NCBI GenBank assembly: GCA_934513685.1
Contig: CAKSWY010000008.1
Location: forward strand, 22,356 to 86,355
DNA from: an uncultured Oscillospiraceae bacterium
GTDB lineage: Bacteria > Bacillota > Clostridia > Oscillospirales > Ruminococcaceae
Direction: 5' to 3'
DNA length: 64,000 bases
Position numbers and translations under genes: made by a program. This document shows, piece by piece, positions 1-8,529 of this stretch. Positions within the stretch are counted from its first letter, which is position 1, and each line of letters starts with the position of its first letter. The notes beneath the pieces were generated by a model that saw only the letters and a list, made by a program, of their open reading frames with translations, did no database searches and was not told where the DNA came from.

Positions 1-719
1 ACGATTATACCGCCACCGACCTGTACAACGCAGGCCCCTTCGGCACGGTGGTAAAGTGGGACCAGCAGCGCATGGCCAGCCGCAGCCAGGAGATGTGCGC
101 CTACACCAGCGGCGAGCTGGTGGCCAACGCGGTGGCCAAGGGCGCAGACGACAACTTTGAGCCTTCCCCCATCTTCAACTTTGTGCGGTACGATGAGCCT
201 GCCCGGGAACTGACCGGGAACGCCGCCAATGAGATGCATTTCCAGTACTCCAGCAGCTATTATTCCGGCTTCAGCTACGACGCCGCCAGCGGCACCTACC
301 TGAAAACCAACACCAAGGGCGGACCCCACATTGACGGCAACACCGGCGAGCAGCTGAGCTTTACCAACGTTCTGCTGCTGTTTGCGGACATCAAGCCGTA
401 CAGCCAGCTGGGCTACGATGCCGGTATGCTCACCCACGTGGAATACAGCTGGGGCGGCGTTGGCTACTACTTCTGCGGCGGCAAGATGGAACCCATCCGC
501 TGGCTGAAGGGCCTGCCCACCGATCCCCTGCGCATTGTGGACAATCAGGGCAACGAGATCGACGTGGAGATCAACTGCGGCAAGACCTACATCGGCTTCT
601 CCGATTATGGAATGTACGATTACTGCACCGTGGATGGCCGCAGCATGAACGCTGAAATTGAAGAGGCCCCCACCGTGGACGAAAATCTGAGCAGCGACAA
701 TCAGGAAGCTGCCGATTGA
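1..719 (+). CDS. DUF3048 domain lipoprotein, C-terminal part (partial)
   Basis: An open frame runs in from the left edge (first full codon at base 3) to a TGA at 717-719, so the N-terminus lies outside the window. The 238 visible residues resemble the DUF3048 (YerB-type) secreted lipoprotein family of Firmicutes. That family has two domains and an unknown, probably cell-surface, function. Typical features are the QMCAYTSGELVANA-like stretch, the YSSSYYSGFSYD stretch and the GPHIDGNTGEQLSFTNVLL stretch. The tail is acidic (EEAPTVDENLSSDN). A strong hairpin terminator follows. No signal peptide can be judged from this fragment. Confidence 0.8.
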   Translation, partial: DYTATDLYNAGPFGTVVKWDQQRMASRSQEMCAYTSGELVANAVAKGADDNFEPSPIFNFVRYDEPARELTGNAANEMHFQYSSSYYSGFSYDAASGTYLKTNTKGGPHIDGNTGEQLSFTNVLLLFADIKPYSQLGYDAGMLTHVEYSWGGVGYYFCGGKMEPIRWLKGLPTDPLRIVDNQGNEIDVEINCGKTYIGFSDYGMYDYCTVDGRSMNAEIEEAPTVDENLSSDNQEAAD

Positions 720-802
720 TTTTTGCTCTGTATGGAGCTGAACAGCCCCGTTTTTCCCCGGCCGATCGTTCCGTATACTTTCTAAAAATGAAACAACGCA
801 CA

Positions 803-846
803 AACAGGGTGTCAGAATCCAGATTCCGGCACCCTGTTTTCGTTTT
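803..846 (+). terminator. Rho-independent terminator after the DUF3048 gene
   Basis: The arms AACAGGGTG (803-811) and CACCCTGTT (830-838) pair perfectly around a loop with a small inner hairpin, and a T-rich tract follows (837-846). The site lies between convergent genes, so it may also serve the LysR gene. Confidence 0.8.
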
Positions 847-869
847 TTCGAGATTATGTTTTTGGTTGG

Positions 870-1754
870 TTACAAATAGCACTCCAACTCCGGCTGCCCG
901 GCCAAACCCTGCCGCATGGCTTCCAGAAAATCATCCATCAGGGGCTTTCGGGTTTGCCCCAGCAGCGCGTAAATAATTCGGTCCGGCGGGCCCTGCTCCA
1001 GCTTGCATCGCTGAATGCCCTGCCCCTGCGGCAGGCGGCGCGCCACCGAGGCCGGAACCACCGCCCAGGCCCCTTCGTCCAGCAGCAGATCCTCCATCCA
1101 GGCCATCTGATCCAGCAGCACCGTGGCCTGCACATCCGGCCCGAACCAGTAGTCATGCCATTGGTCGCACCCTGGATACCAGGGCATCCGCACCTCCCGC
1201 ACCGGATCCAGTGCCGACGGCAGCATGGTCCCCGCCGGGGCCGGGCCGTTCATAACCAGCACCATTGGCTCCCGGAACACCGGCAGGCTTTCCACCCGGG
1301 GATGGTACATCCGGTCCGAGATGATGGCCAGATCCACCAGACCAAGCCCCACATCGTCGTACCCAATGCGGGAGGTGCAGGTGTGGTATCGCACCCGGGC
1401 GTCCGGCCGAAGCTGCAAAAAGCGCCGCAGCACCGGGCCAAGCAGGTAGGTGCTCACGCTGACAATGGACTCCAGCCGCAGTGTGACGGAGCCATTGAGT
1501 TTTTTCAGGTCCTTGGCTTCCTGCCAGATGGCCAACCATTTTTCCGCCACCGGAACAAAGGCCCGCCCCTGCGCGGTCAGCTCCACACTGCGGCGGCCCC
1601 GGCCCCGCTGCAGCAGCGGGTACCCCAATTCCTCTTCCAGCACACCCAGCCGCCGGCTGAGGGCCGGCTGTGTGATGAACAGCTGCTGTGCCGCGCCGGA
1701 CACAGTGCCGCACCGCACCACCGCCAAAAAGGCTTCCAGCTCTGATTGTGTCAT
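870..1754 (-). CDS. LysR family transcriptional regulator
   Basis: A 294-residue protein with the LysR winged helix-turn-helix at about residues 1-60 (SGAAQQLFITQPALSRRLGVLEEELGYPLLQR) and a C-terminal effector-binding domain. ATG at 1754 was chosen because AAAGGAG lies 8 bases upstream; a longer frame reaches 1793 without a ribosome site. It is divergent from the MATE transporter gene at 1978. A dyad with ATAAG/CTTAT arms lies between them, so it probably controls itself and the transporter. The ligand is unknown. Confidence 0.88.
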   Translation of the reverse strand: MTQSELEAFLAVVRCGTVSGAAQQLFITQPALSRRLGVLEEELGYPLLQRGRGRRSVELTAQGRAFVPVAEKWLAIWQEAKDLKKLNGSVTLRLESIVSVSTYLLGPVLRRFLQLRPDARVRYHTCTSRIGYDDVGLGLVDLAIISDRMYHPRVESLPVFREPMVLVMNGPAPAGTMLPSALDPVREVRMPWYPGCDQWHDYWFGPDVQATVLLDQMAWMEDLLLDEGAWAVVPASVARRLPQGQGIQRCKLEQGPPDRIIYALLGQTRKPLMDDFLEAMRQGLAGQPELECYL

Positions 1755-1830
1755 CCTTGGTTTCTCCTTTCTGTTTTTTCGATTCAGCGTCAAAGCCCGG
1801 CGGCCGTGCCGGGCTTGTTTTTACTCCAAA

Positions 1831-1858
1831 ATTATAAGTTTTGCTTATATAATAGCAA
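1831..1858. promoter_or_regulatory. Divergent promoter and LysR-type dyad between lysR and MATE genes
   Basis: TATAAG (1833-1838), 5 bases, then CTTATA (1844-1849) is an inverted repeat of the LysR-box type. On the minus strand it overlaps a promoter for the regulator, TTGCTA (1858-1853) with a 16-base spacer and TATAAT (1836-1831). On the plus strand a TATAAT (1848-1853) faces the MATE gene without a good -35 box, as expected for an activator-dependent promoter. Binding of the adjacent LysR protein is an inference. Confidence 0.6.
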
Positions 1859-1977
1859 GAAAATTCGCATTTTACAAATATATTCTTCTGTGGTACCCTT
1901 GGTTCGTGGCCATTCCGCACCGGTTTTTCTTCCCGCGGCGGCGTGGCAAAATTCCACAGAAGAGGATGTCGAACTCC

Positions 1978-3318
1978 ATGACTCAAACGCAAAATCTCAC
2001 ATCCGGCCCCATTGCGCGGCAGCTGGTCACGCTGGCCCTTCCGCTGCTGATTGGCAACATTCTTCAGCAGTTCTACAACACCATCGACAGCTTCATCGTT
2101 GGCCGGTACGTGGGCCTGGACGCCTTTGCCGCCATCGGAATTGCGGGCACGGTGATGAACCTGTTCGTGTTCGTGCTCAGCGGCTTCTGCGCCGGCATCT
2201 CCATCATTCTGGCCCAGTTCTTCGGCCGGGACGACTTCGCCGGTTTCCGTCAGGAGGTCTGGCTGGCCACGGCTCTGGGGGTGGGCGGCACCGCCGTCAT
2301 CAGCCTGATCGGCTTTGCGGCCATGTCGCCGCTGCTTCGCCTGATCCAGACCCCGGCCGACCTGCGTGTGCTCGTTGCGGGCTATCTGCGCATCATCTTT
2401 CTGGGGCTTGTCACCACCTATCTTTACAACCTGTGCGCCTCTGCTCTGCGCTCGGCCGGCAATTCTGCTGCGGCTCTGGCGGCTCTGGCCGTGGCCATGG
2501 CGGCCAACCTGGTGCTGGATCTGCTGTTTGTGGTTCGTTTCGGCATGGGCGTTGAAGGGGCGGCTCTGGCCACCGTGCTGGCCCAGCTGCTCTCGGTCAT
2601 TCTCTGTGTGATTTACTGGAAAACCCGCTTCCCCCACCTGATGTGCGGCCCGGCCGACCTGAAATACGACCACCAGCTGGCGGCCCAGTCGGCCAACTAC
2701 GGGCTGGTGTCGGCCCTGCATCAATCCAGCCTGTACATCGGCAAGCTGCTGGTTCAGGGCGCGGTGAACAGCATGGGCACCCAGGTGATTGCAGCCTATA
2801 CCGCCACCACCCGCATTGAGGGCTTCGCCAATTCCTTCGGCGACAGCGGCTCTGCGGCGCTCTCCATTTTTGTGGCCCAAAACGAGGGCGCCGGCAAGCG
2901 TGAGCGCACCCAGCAGGGCTTCCGCATCGGCTTTGGCCTGATGATGGGGCTGGTGCTCACCATTTCCGTCATCATGGCCCTACTTGCCGCCCCCTGCAGC
3001 GCCCTGCTCATCGGCTCCGGGCAGGAGGCCTCGGTGGCCAGCGCCGTTGGCTATCTGCGGCTCATCTCGGTGTTCTACTTCCTGTGCTTTACCGGCAATG
3101 TGTTTGTGGGTTATTACCGCGGCCGCGGCATGGTTCAGGTGCCGGTCATCGGCACCTGCCTGCACATCACGGTGCGGGTCATCCTCTCGTACCTGCTGGC
3201 CGGCCGCATGGGCCTGCGCGCCGTTGCGCTGGCCACCGGCATTGGCTGGATGTTCGTTGTGCTGTACCACTCGTCGGTGTATCGCCGCCTGCGCAAGCAG
3301 GACGCTGCGGCACAGTAA
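1978..3318 (+). CDS. MATE family efflux transporter
   Basis: A 446-residue integral membrane protein with about twelve hydrophobic segments and the two-halved MATE fold. It begins TSGPIARQLVTLALPLLIGNILQQFYNTIDS, a typical MatE start. The family exports cationic drugs or metabolites in exchange for sodium ions or protons. ATG at 1978 is preceded by GAAGAGG at 12 bases; ATG at 1966 touches that site directly, so 1978 is preferred. It is divergent from the LysR gene, which is its likely regulator. A strong terminator follows at 3341. Confidence 0.9.
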   Translation: MTQTQNLTSGPIARQLVTLALPLLIGNILQQFYNTIDSFIVGRYVGLDAFAAIGIAGTVMNLFVFVLSGFCAGISIILAQFFGRDDFAGFRQEVWLATALGVGGTAVISLIGFAAMSPLLRLIQTPADLRVLVAGYLRIIFLGLVTTYLYNLCASALRSAGNSAAALAALAVAMAANLVLDLLFVVRFGMGVEGAALATVLAQLLSVILCVIYWKTRFPHLMCGPADLKYDHQLAAQSANYGLVSALHQSSLYIGKLLVQGAVNSMGTQVIAAYTATTRIEGFANSFGDSGSAALSIFVAQNEGAGKRERTQQGFRIGFGLMMGLVLTISVIMALLAAPCSALLIGSGQEASVASAVGYLRLISVFYFLCFTGNVFVGYYRGRGMVQVPVIGTCLHITVRVILSYLLAGRMGLRAVALATGIGWMFVVLYHSSVYRRLRKQDAAAQ

Positions 3319-3340
3319 CTTTTCTTTTCTCGCACAGCCA

Positions 3341-3380
3341 AAAAGGGCAGGATGCGCAAAACATCCTGCCCTTTTTGCTT
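3341..3380 (+). terminator. Terminator after the MATE gene
   Basis: A 14-base perfect stem AAAAGGGCAGGATG (3341-3354) / CATCCTGCCCTTTT (3362-3375) followed by TTGCTTTTT. It can work on both strands and lies between convergent genes. Confidence 0.85.
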
Positions 3381-3411
3381 TTTATGCCTCATCGCGGCCC
3401 ATCGGGTCAAT

Positions 3412-3705
3412 TCACCGAAAAGCAGCGCAGTTTGCTCGCTTGTGCGGCTTTTCCAGGCAGGCGCCAATGGCCATACTCACCAGCATTGCCAGCGAAAGGC
3501 CCAGCCCCAGATTCTCCATTCCGCCAAATGTGGTGGCCATCGTCACACCCAGGCACATTCCAAGGCACATACCCTCCGTGCTGTAATCCTGCCGGGCTTC
3601 CTCCCGGTTCTGCTGTTTGCTGTGGCGAACGCACAGCACCGCCACGGCTACGCCCGCCAGCACCCAGGGGAATGCCGCACGCACAAAGTCCAGAAGCGCG
3701 TTCAT
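3412..3705 (-). CDS. Small hypothetical membrane protein
   Basis: A 97-residue protein with two probable membrane helices: residues about 7-26 (FVRAAFPWVLAGVAVAVLCV) and a Gly/Met-rich segment near 48-85. The middle is charged (RHSKQQNREEARQDYSTEG). No family was recognised. The start lies one base beyond the stop of the alpha/beta hydrolase gene, with GAGGTGAT inside that gene's end, so the two are translationally coupled in one operon. Confidence 0.6.
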   Translation of the reverse strand: MNALLDFVRAAFPWVLAGVAVAVLCVRHSKQQNREEARQDYSTEGMCLGMCLGVTMATTFGGMENLGLGLSLAMLVSMAIGACLEKPHKRANCAAFR

Positions 3706-3706
3706 T

Positions 3707-4357
3707 TCAATCCATCACCTCTCGTTCGGTGGGTTCGGCTGCAAGCTCCGCTGTGTTGGTCCGGACCCACGCATCCAGAACCTGCATCTGCTCCTCCGTA
3801 TGGAACCAGTGCTCGCCGTTCTCCATCACGGTGAGAGCCGCACCGGTGCGCCGGGCAAAGGCTTCCACCGTTTCGCGGGGCATGAGGGCGTCCCCGCTGC
3901 CGTACAAAATCGCCGTGGGCACCCGCCACTGAATCGGGTGCTGTCGCACATCCTGCAGATACCGCCAGGACAGGGTCTCGCCAAATTCCGTTTTGATCTC
4001 GCCCCACTGCCGCAGTTCCGGTTCGGTGACGCCTGCCCCGGCCATCATCGCTTCGATCAGCTGCTCCATATCCACCACGGGGGAGATGAACAGCGCCCGG
4101 TCCACCTGGGTTTCATCCAGCGCCTGCATGGCAAAAAACGCCCCAATGCTGTTGGCGATCAGCAGAAGTTTTGTGCCCTCCCGCCGGGCTGCTTCAAAAT
4201 AGGGCAGGAATTCCTCCCGGGCCTCCCAGGGGGTCTGCGCCCGGTAATCGAACCCGGTCACGCGCCAACCCGGAAGCAAGGCCCGGTAATGTTCTGCCTC
4301 CTGGGCGTTTCCGCCCTTGCCGTGCAGGTAAATCGCCTGCCACTGTACCTGCTGCAT
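3707..4357 (-). CDS. Alpha/beta hydrolase
   Basis: A 216-residue cytoplasmic serine hydrolase. The N-terminal strand IYLHGKGGN carries the oxyanion His-Gly. The nucleophile elbow is ANSIG, with Ser preceded by Asn rather than the usual Gly-X. The acid is probably the Asp in YGSGDALMP and the base the His in GEHWF. It resembles small esterase-like hydrolases of Firmicutes; the substrate is unknown. It heads a two-gene operon with the small membrane protein at 3412. Confidence 0.8.
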   Translation of the reverse strand: MQQVQWQAIYLHGKGGNAQEAEHYRALLPGWRVTGFDYRAQTPWEAREEFLPYFEAARREGTKLLLIANSIGAFFAMQALDETQVDRALFISPVVDMEQLIEAMMAGAGVTEPELRQWGEIKTEFGETLSWRYLQDVRQHPIQWRVPTAILYGSGDALMPRETVEAFARRTGAALTVMENGEHWFHTEEQMQVLDAWVRTNTAELAAEPTEREVMD

Positions 4358-4433
4358 CGTTATTCACCTCACTGTTCGATTTACGAAGTTTCTTTCTGTA
4401 TAAGCGTTATAGCACCGACTTGCATCCAAATTG

Positions 4434-4480
4434 CAAAAAGCAGCGGCGTTTTTCCGCAAAATGAGAAACGCCGCTGCTTT
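4434..4480 (-). terminator. Terminator of the DUF815 ATPase gene
   Basis: A perfect stem of about 15 bases, AAAGCAGCGGCGTTT (4437-4451) / AAACGCCGCTGCTTT (4466-4480). Read on the minus strand it is followed by CTTTTTGC, so it ends transcription of the gene at 4509-5702. Confidence 0.8.
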
Positions 4481-4508
4481 AGAATCATTTTCAGGGTTCA
4501 GAGGCCGG

Positions 4509-5702
4509 TCACATCTGCACGCCGGCCTTGCACAGTTCCACAAACTGCTTTGCCACGCGGGGGCTGCGGCCGCCGCTGCGGATGGCGAAGGCCTCGGCCT
4601 TCATCATCAGCCGGTCCGCCGGCATCTGCAGGCCGTACTGGGCCGCCAGGTCCAGCACGATCTGCTCGAAGCGCTCCTTGTCCGGCCGGCTGTAAGTGAC
4701 CGTCAGGCCGAACCGGGCCGACAGGCTCATCAGCTCCTGCATGGTGTCGCCGTGGTGGATGTCGTCCCCTTCCCGGTCGCTCATGGTCTCTTTGATGAGA
4801 TGACGGCGGTTGGAGGTGGCGTACACCACCAGATTCTGGCTGCGGCCGCCCACGCTGCCCTCCAGAATGGCCTTCAGTGCCGCAAAGTTGTCGTCGTTGG
4901 CGGTAAAGGACAGGTCATCAATAAACAGAATGAACTTCAGGGGGTTCGCCGCCAGGCTGTCCATCAGCTCGGGCAGCTGATACAGCTGGTTCTTCTTAAT
5001 CTCCACCAGGCGCAGGCCCTCACCCGCAAACTCATTGGCAATGGCCTTGATGGAGCTGGACTTGCCGGTGCCCGCATCGCCGTACAGCAGCACGTTGTTC
5101 GCGGGCTGCCCGGCCAGCAGGGCCTTTGTGTTGGCGATGACCTTCTCCCGCTCCCGCTCGTAGCCGGGCAGCTGGTCCAGCCGCTGGGGGTCGGGGTATT
5201 TCACGGGGGCCAGATGGCCATCTTCCAGCGTAAACACATGGTACCGTGCAAAAATTCCGTAGCCCTTGTGGCTCACGTCGTTCATACGCTGGCGGTAGGC
5301 CGCGGCAAAATCCAAAGTGCTGGTCTCCCACTGGGGAAGGCACTGGGTCACACCGGGCAGCCCGGCCAGCATCTCTTCGCTGGTCACCCGGGCCGCCTGG
5401 GCCAGAAACTCCAGCTCCAGCTCCAGGCTGCGCTTCAGCTGCGGGCCAACGCCTGCCGCCGTGCAGCTTTTCACCACATACAGGTTCTCATCCTCCAGAA
5501 CGGCTTCCAGCAGATAATCGCTCCAGTTTTCCGTGTGGGCAAACAGGGCCGCGCAGAACGCCCCATAGCGGCTCATCCGCTCGGTGCGGCGCTCGTCGCT
5601 GCCGCGCAGCATCTCCATAAAGGCCGCGACCACCGGGTCCTTCAGCAGGCCGCGAAATACCACAAGCCCCTCCATGCGAAGGGCAATTTCATGTTGTTCC
5701 AT
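4509..5702 (-). CDS. DUF815 family AAA-type ATP-binding protein
   Basis: A 397-residue protein. The first 180 or so residues are helical and unassigned. The C-terminal AAA ATPase core has Walker A GDAGTGKSS and Walker B FILFIDDLSF, then a sensor-like stretch YATSNRRHLIKE and a C-terminal lid. This is the DUF815 arrangement; the cellular role of the family is not established. ATG at 5702 was chosen because a GGAG lies upstream and the protein starts MEQHEIALRM. A consensus promoter is upstream and a terminator downstream, so it is monocistronic. Confidence 0.87.
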   Translation of the reverse strand: MEQHEIALRMEGLVVFRGLLKDPVVAAFMEMLRGSDERRTERMSRYGAFCAALFAHTENWSDYLLEAVLEDENLYVVKSCTAAGVGPQLKRSLELELEFLAQAARVTSEEMLAGLPGVTQCLPQWETSTLDFAAAYRQRMNDVSHKGYGIFARYHVFTLEDGHLAPVKYPDPQRLDQLPGYEREREKVIANTKALLAGQPANNVLLYGDAGTGKSSSIKAIANEFAGEGLRLVEIKKNQLYQLPELMDSLAANPLKFILFIDDLSFTANDDNFAALKAILEGSVGGRSQNLVVYATSNRRHLIKETMSDREGDDIHHGDTMQELMSLSARFGLTVTYSRPDKERFEQIVLDLAAQYGLQMPADRLMMKAEAFAIRSGGRSPRVAKQFVELCKAGVQM

Positions 5703-5784
5703 TGTGTCTCCGTCCAATCTTATCCGTTCCGCTGTTGCCCTGTGCCGCAGCGGAGCATCCGGCGAAAAAGGGGATATTTCGTTT

Positions 5785-5813
5785 AGTATACTCTCCTTTT
5801 GCGGCCGCTTCAA
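5785..5813 (-). promoter_or_regulatory. SigA-type promoter of the DUF815 gene
   Basis: On the minus strand, TTGAAG (5813-5808), a 17-base spacer, then TATACT (5790-5785), about 80 bases ahead of the start codon. Confidence 0.65.
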
Positions 5814-5894
5814 GCAAAATCGGCCGCGCTTTAGGGCTGCCGCGTTTTTCTCGAAAATATTTTCAAAGCATTCCCAAATACTTCAAAGCTGTGC

Positions 5895-5924
5895 TTGACA
5901 AAAGCGGATTTTTCCCGGTATAAT
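5895..5924 (+). promoter_or_regulatory. SigA-type promoter of the T-box/ilvA transcript
   Basis: A perfect TTGACA (5895-5900), an 18-base spacer and a perfect TATAAT (5919-5924). Transcription would start near 5931 and run through the T-box leader. Confidence 0.8.
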
Positions 5925-5930
5925 AATTTC

Positions 5931-6226
5931 CATTCAAATGCGTTAGAAACGGGGCCCGGCTGCGGCCCCGCCCGGATGCAGAGAGCCGTCGTCTGGTGCA
6001 AGGCGGTTCCGGGTGCCGCAGCAAATCTCCCCGCAAGCAGCGTCCTGAACCGCTTTTGCTTAGTAAGGATCGCCGGCCGGCTGCCGTTACCCTGCCAGCG
6101 GATGTTTCTGTCCGCACTGAGTGGCTGCCTTTTTCAGCAGCAATCAAGAGTGGTACCGCGGAGTGACCGAATTGCGAACGTTCAAGGCCCTCCGTCTCTT
6201 GCATGGTAAGAGACGGGGGCCTTTTT
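5931..6226 (+). promoter_or_regulatory. T-box leader (tRNA-sensing riboswitch) of ilvA
   Basis: The conserved T-box sequence AGAGTGGTACCGCGG is present at 6148-6162. Further upstream lies the stem I signature AGAGAG (about 5980). Downstream is a terminator stem AAGGCCC...CCGTCTCTT (6184-6200) / AAGAGACGGGGGCCTT (6208-6223) followed by T5. Uncharged tRNA would stabilise the antiterminator and allow ilvA transcription. An AUC in the sequence after the distal stem (near 6025) could be the Ile specifier, which suits an isoleucine-pathway gene; this assignment is tentative. Confidence 0.9.
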
Positions 6227-6280
6227 GTATGCCCCCGCACAAACAGGTCATTGAAACGAGGAAAAGGAGAACTGCTCACC

Positions 6281-7486
6281 ATGGTCACTTTGGACAAAAT
6301 CTATCACGCCGCCTTTGTTCTGAAAGACGTTGCCCGCAGAACCGACCTGATCGCCGCCCCCAACCTGTCTGCCGACAGCAACATCTACCTGAAAACCGAA
6401 AACCTTCAGGTGACCGGCAGCTTCAAAGTGCGCGGCGCTTACTACAAGATCAGCCAGCTGACCGAAGAGGAAAAGGCCCGCGGCATCATCGCCTGCAGCG
6501 CCGGCAACCATGCCCAGGGCGTGGCCCTGGCCGCCACCCAGAACGGCATCAAGAGCGTGGTCTGCATGCCGGATGGCGCCCCCATCAGCAAGGTGGAGGC
6601 CACAAAGCGCCTGGGCGCGGAGGTGTGCCTGGTGCCCGGCGCTTACGACGATGCCTACGCCAAGGCCTGCGAACTGCAGCAGGAAACCGGCGCCACCTTC
6701 ATCCACCCCTTTGACGACGACATGGTGATCGCCGGTCAGGGCACCATCGGCCTGGAAATTCTGGACCAGCTGGAAAATGTAGATGCCGTGATCGTGCCCA
6801 TCGGCGGCGGCGGCCTCATCAGCGGCGTGGCCTTTGCCATCAAGAGCCTGCGCCCGGAGGTGAAGGTGTACGGCGTGCAGGCGGCCGGTGCCCCCAGCAT
6901 GTTCAACAGCGTGCACGACCATGTGCAGGAGACCCTGCCCGCGGTTTCCACCTTTGCCGATGGCATTGCCGTTAAGCGCCCCGGCGACACCACCTTTGCC
7001 ATGGTGGAGCAGTATGTGGACGAGATCGTCACCGTGAGCGAGGACGAGATCGCCGCCGCCATTCTGGCCCTGATCGAGAAGCAGAAGCTCATCGCTGAGG
7101 GTGCCGGTGCAGTGAGCGTGGCCGCCGCCATGTTCGGCAAACTGCCCATCCAGGGCAAAAACGCGGTGTGCCTGGTTTCCGGCGGCAACATCGACGTGAA
7201 CATCCTGAACCGCGTCATCACCCGCGGCCTGGTGATGAGCGGCCGCAACACCAACCTGATGATCGCCCTGGAGGACAAGCCCGGCCAGCTGCAGGGTGTC
7301 TCCGAGATCATCTCCCGCTGCGGTGCCAACGTGGTCAGCGTCCATCACGACCGGGCCGACACTTCCATGACCATCACCAGCTGCTTCCTGAAGCTGGGGC
7401 TGGAAACCCGTGACCATACCCAGATCGAAGAGATCCGCAAGGCGCTCACCGAGGCCGGGTTCCATCTGGTCAGCGAGCGGGCCTGA
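6281..7486 (+). CDS. ilvA: Threonine ammonia-lyase (threonine dehydratase)
   Basis: A 401-residue PLP enzyme that converts threonine to 2-oxobutanoate and ammonia, the entry step to isoleucine. Lys49 in GSFKVRGA is the expected Schiff-base lysine, SAGNHAQG contacts the cofactor ring, and GGGG at 175-178 binds the phosphate. Residues from about 330 (NLMIALEDKPGQLQGVSEII) form an ACT domain, so it may be feedback regulated. ATG at 6281 follows AAGGAG. The T-box leader in front points to the biosynthetic role. The length and ACT domain fit the short TdcB/IlvA type. Confidence 0.93.
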   Translation: MVTLDKIYHAAFVLKDVARRTDLIAAPNLSADSNIYLKTENLQVTGSFKVRGAYYKISQLTEEEKARGIIACSAGNHAQGVALAATQNGIKSVVCMPDGAPISKVEATKRLGAEVCLVPGAYDDAYAKACELQQETGATFIHPFDDDMVIAGQGTIGLEILDQLENVDAVIVPIGGGGLISGVAFAIKSLRPEVKVYGVQAAGAPSMFNSVHDHVQETLPAVSTFADGIAVKRPGDTTFAMVEQYVDEIVTVSEDEIAAAILALIEKQKLIAEGAGAVSVAAAMFGKLPIQGKNAVCLVSGGNIDVNILNRVITRGLVMSGRNTNLMIALEDKPGQLQGVSEIISRCGANVVSVHHDRADTSMTITSCFLKLGLETRDHTQIEEIRKALTEAGFHLVSERA

Positions 7487-7515
7487 ATGCCGCACAGTTT
7501 CCCCCTGTAACAACA

Positions 7516-7572
7516 ACGTCCGCCCTGCGCCCGAAGAAGTTCTTCGCCGCACCGAGCGGATGTTTTCTTTTT
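7516..7572 (+). terminator. Probable terminator after ilvA
   Basis: Outer arms ACGTCCGC (7516-7523) and GCGGATGT (7556-7563) enclose an inner perfect hairpin CGAAGAA/TTCTTCG. TTTTCTTTTT follows. It lies between convergent genes. Confidence 0.55.
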
Positions 7573-8341
7573 AGGGAATCGCTGCGTAATCGTCGTACAG
7601 CACCGTCAGGCGGTAGGCTTCCTTGGCAAGGTCCGCGTGCATATGGCCGCAGTACCACTGCTTCAGGCCCTTGACCCGCCGATACACCTCGTCCAGGTAG
7701 CCGCTGACCGGGTCGTTCTCCCGGAAGCTGTACCGCCCAAAATAGATGGGAATCAAAACGCGGGGCAGCGTGTGAGTGAGAATGTAATCCACCTGATTGC
7801 CATGGGCCTCCAGCGTTTGCAGCCCATGCTCCATCTCCTGGGGCGACAACAGCTCCTCCGGCCACCAGGAATATCCCTCGAGCCGGTATTTCCGGTCGAT
7901 GGAGCTGGCCCCGCCCATGGTCCAGAAGGTCTTTCCCGCAATGGTGTAGTACTCGCCCCGCCGCAGGTGAATCACGTTGGGGGCATCCGGCAGGCGGTTG
8001 ATCCTGCCCCCGTTCCACGCCTCCACCGGCTGTGCATTCCAGAAGGCGTGGTTGTCGTGGTTGCCGTCCACAAACAAGATCTGATAGGGCTTTTGCGCCA
8101 TCCAATCGACCCATTTCGCATAGGCGCGGCGGTTCTGCACAGCCTGGCGGCGGGCAAAGGGCAGGTCAAAGGGGATTTGCTCCTCCTCCAGTACATCCGT
8201 CGGCAAAAACGGGAAGCCGAAATCGCCGCAGATCACCACATAGTCCTCTTTGGTGAGCATCGGCTCGGCCGGAAATTTTTGGGGCGCGAGCTTCCCAATC
8301 TCGACCGGGCCGTGAAGGTCACCGAATACATAAAACGCCAT
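7571..8341 (-). CDS. Metallophosphoesterase (calcineurin-like)
   Basis: A 256-residue cytoplasmic protein with the ordered metal ligands of the calcineurin-like family: GDLHG near the N-terminus, CGDFG, DGNHDNH, THTLP and GHMH near residue 235. These would bind two metal ions for phosphoester hydrolysis. The natural substrate cannot be told from the sequence. The start is supported by AAAGGAG 6 bases upstream. It is a single gene, convergent with ilvA and divergent from the Crp/Fnr gene. Confidence 0.87.
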   Translation of the reverse strand: MAFYVFGDLHGPVEIGKLAPQKFPAEPMLTKEDYVVICGDFGFPFLPTDVLEEEQIPFDLPFARRQAVQNRRAYAKWVDWMAQKPYQILFVDGNHDNHAFWNAQPVEAWNGGRINRLPDAPNVIHLRRGEYYTIAGKTFWTMGGASSIDRKYRLEGYSWWPEELLSPQEMEHGLQTLEAHGNQVDYILTHTLPRVLIPIYFGRYSFRENDPVSGYLDEVYRRVKGLKQWYCGHMHADLAKEAYRLTVLYDDYAAIP

Positions 8342-8451
8342 ACCGCTCTCTCCTTTCAGGCCGAATGGTTTCTCTTCGCCCTGCTTTCCTGTTTCTGCAA
8401 TGTTCTCGCTTCGCTCGCGTTAACATCGGCCCACTTCAAACGGCCCCGTTC

Positions 8452-8481
8452 TTGACGGCCCGCTTCCGTTCGGGGTATGCT
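8452..8481 (+). promoter_or_regulatory. Promoter of the Crp/Fnr gene
   Basis: TTGACG (8452-8457), an 18-base spacer and TATGCT (8476-8481). An overlapping TAATTATA gives an alternative -10. Confidence 0.5.
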
Positions 8482-8529
8482 AATTATACCACAAACCGCT
8501 TTTTACCCAACCACATCAAGGAGATGTTT

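Noticed and set aside
1153..2880. Long minus-strand frame covering the LysR 5' part and the MATE gene
   Set aside because: Both overlapped genes are clear family members; this frame is His/Gln/Gly-rich noise.
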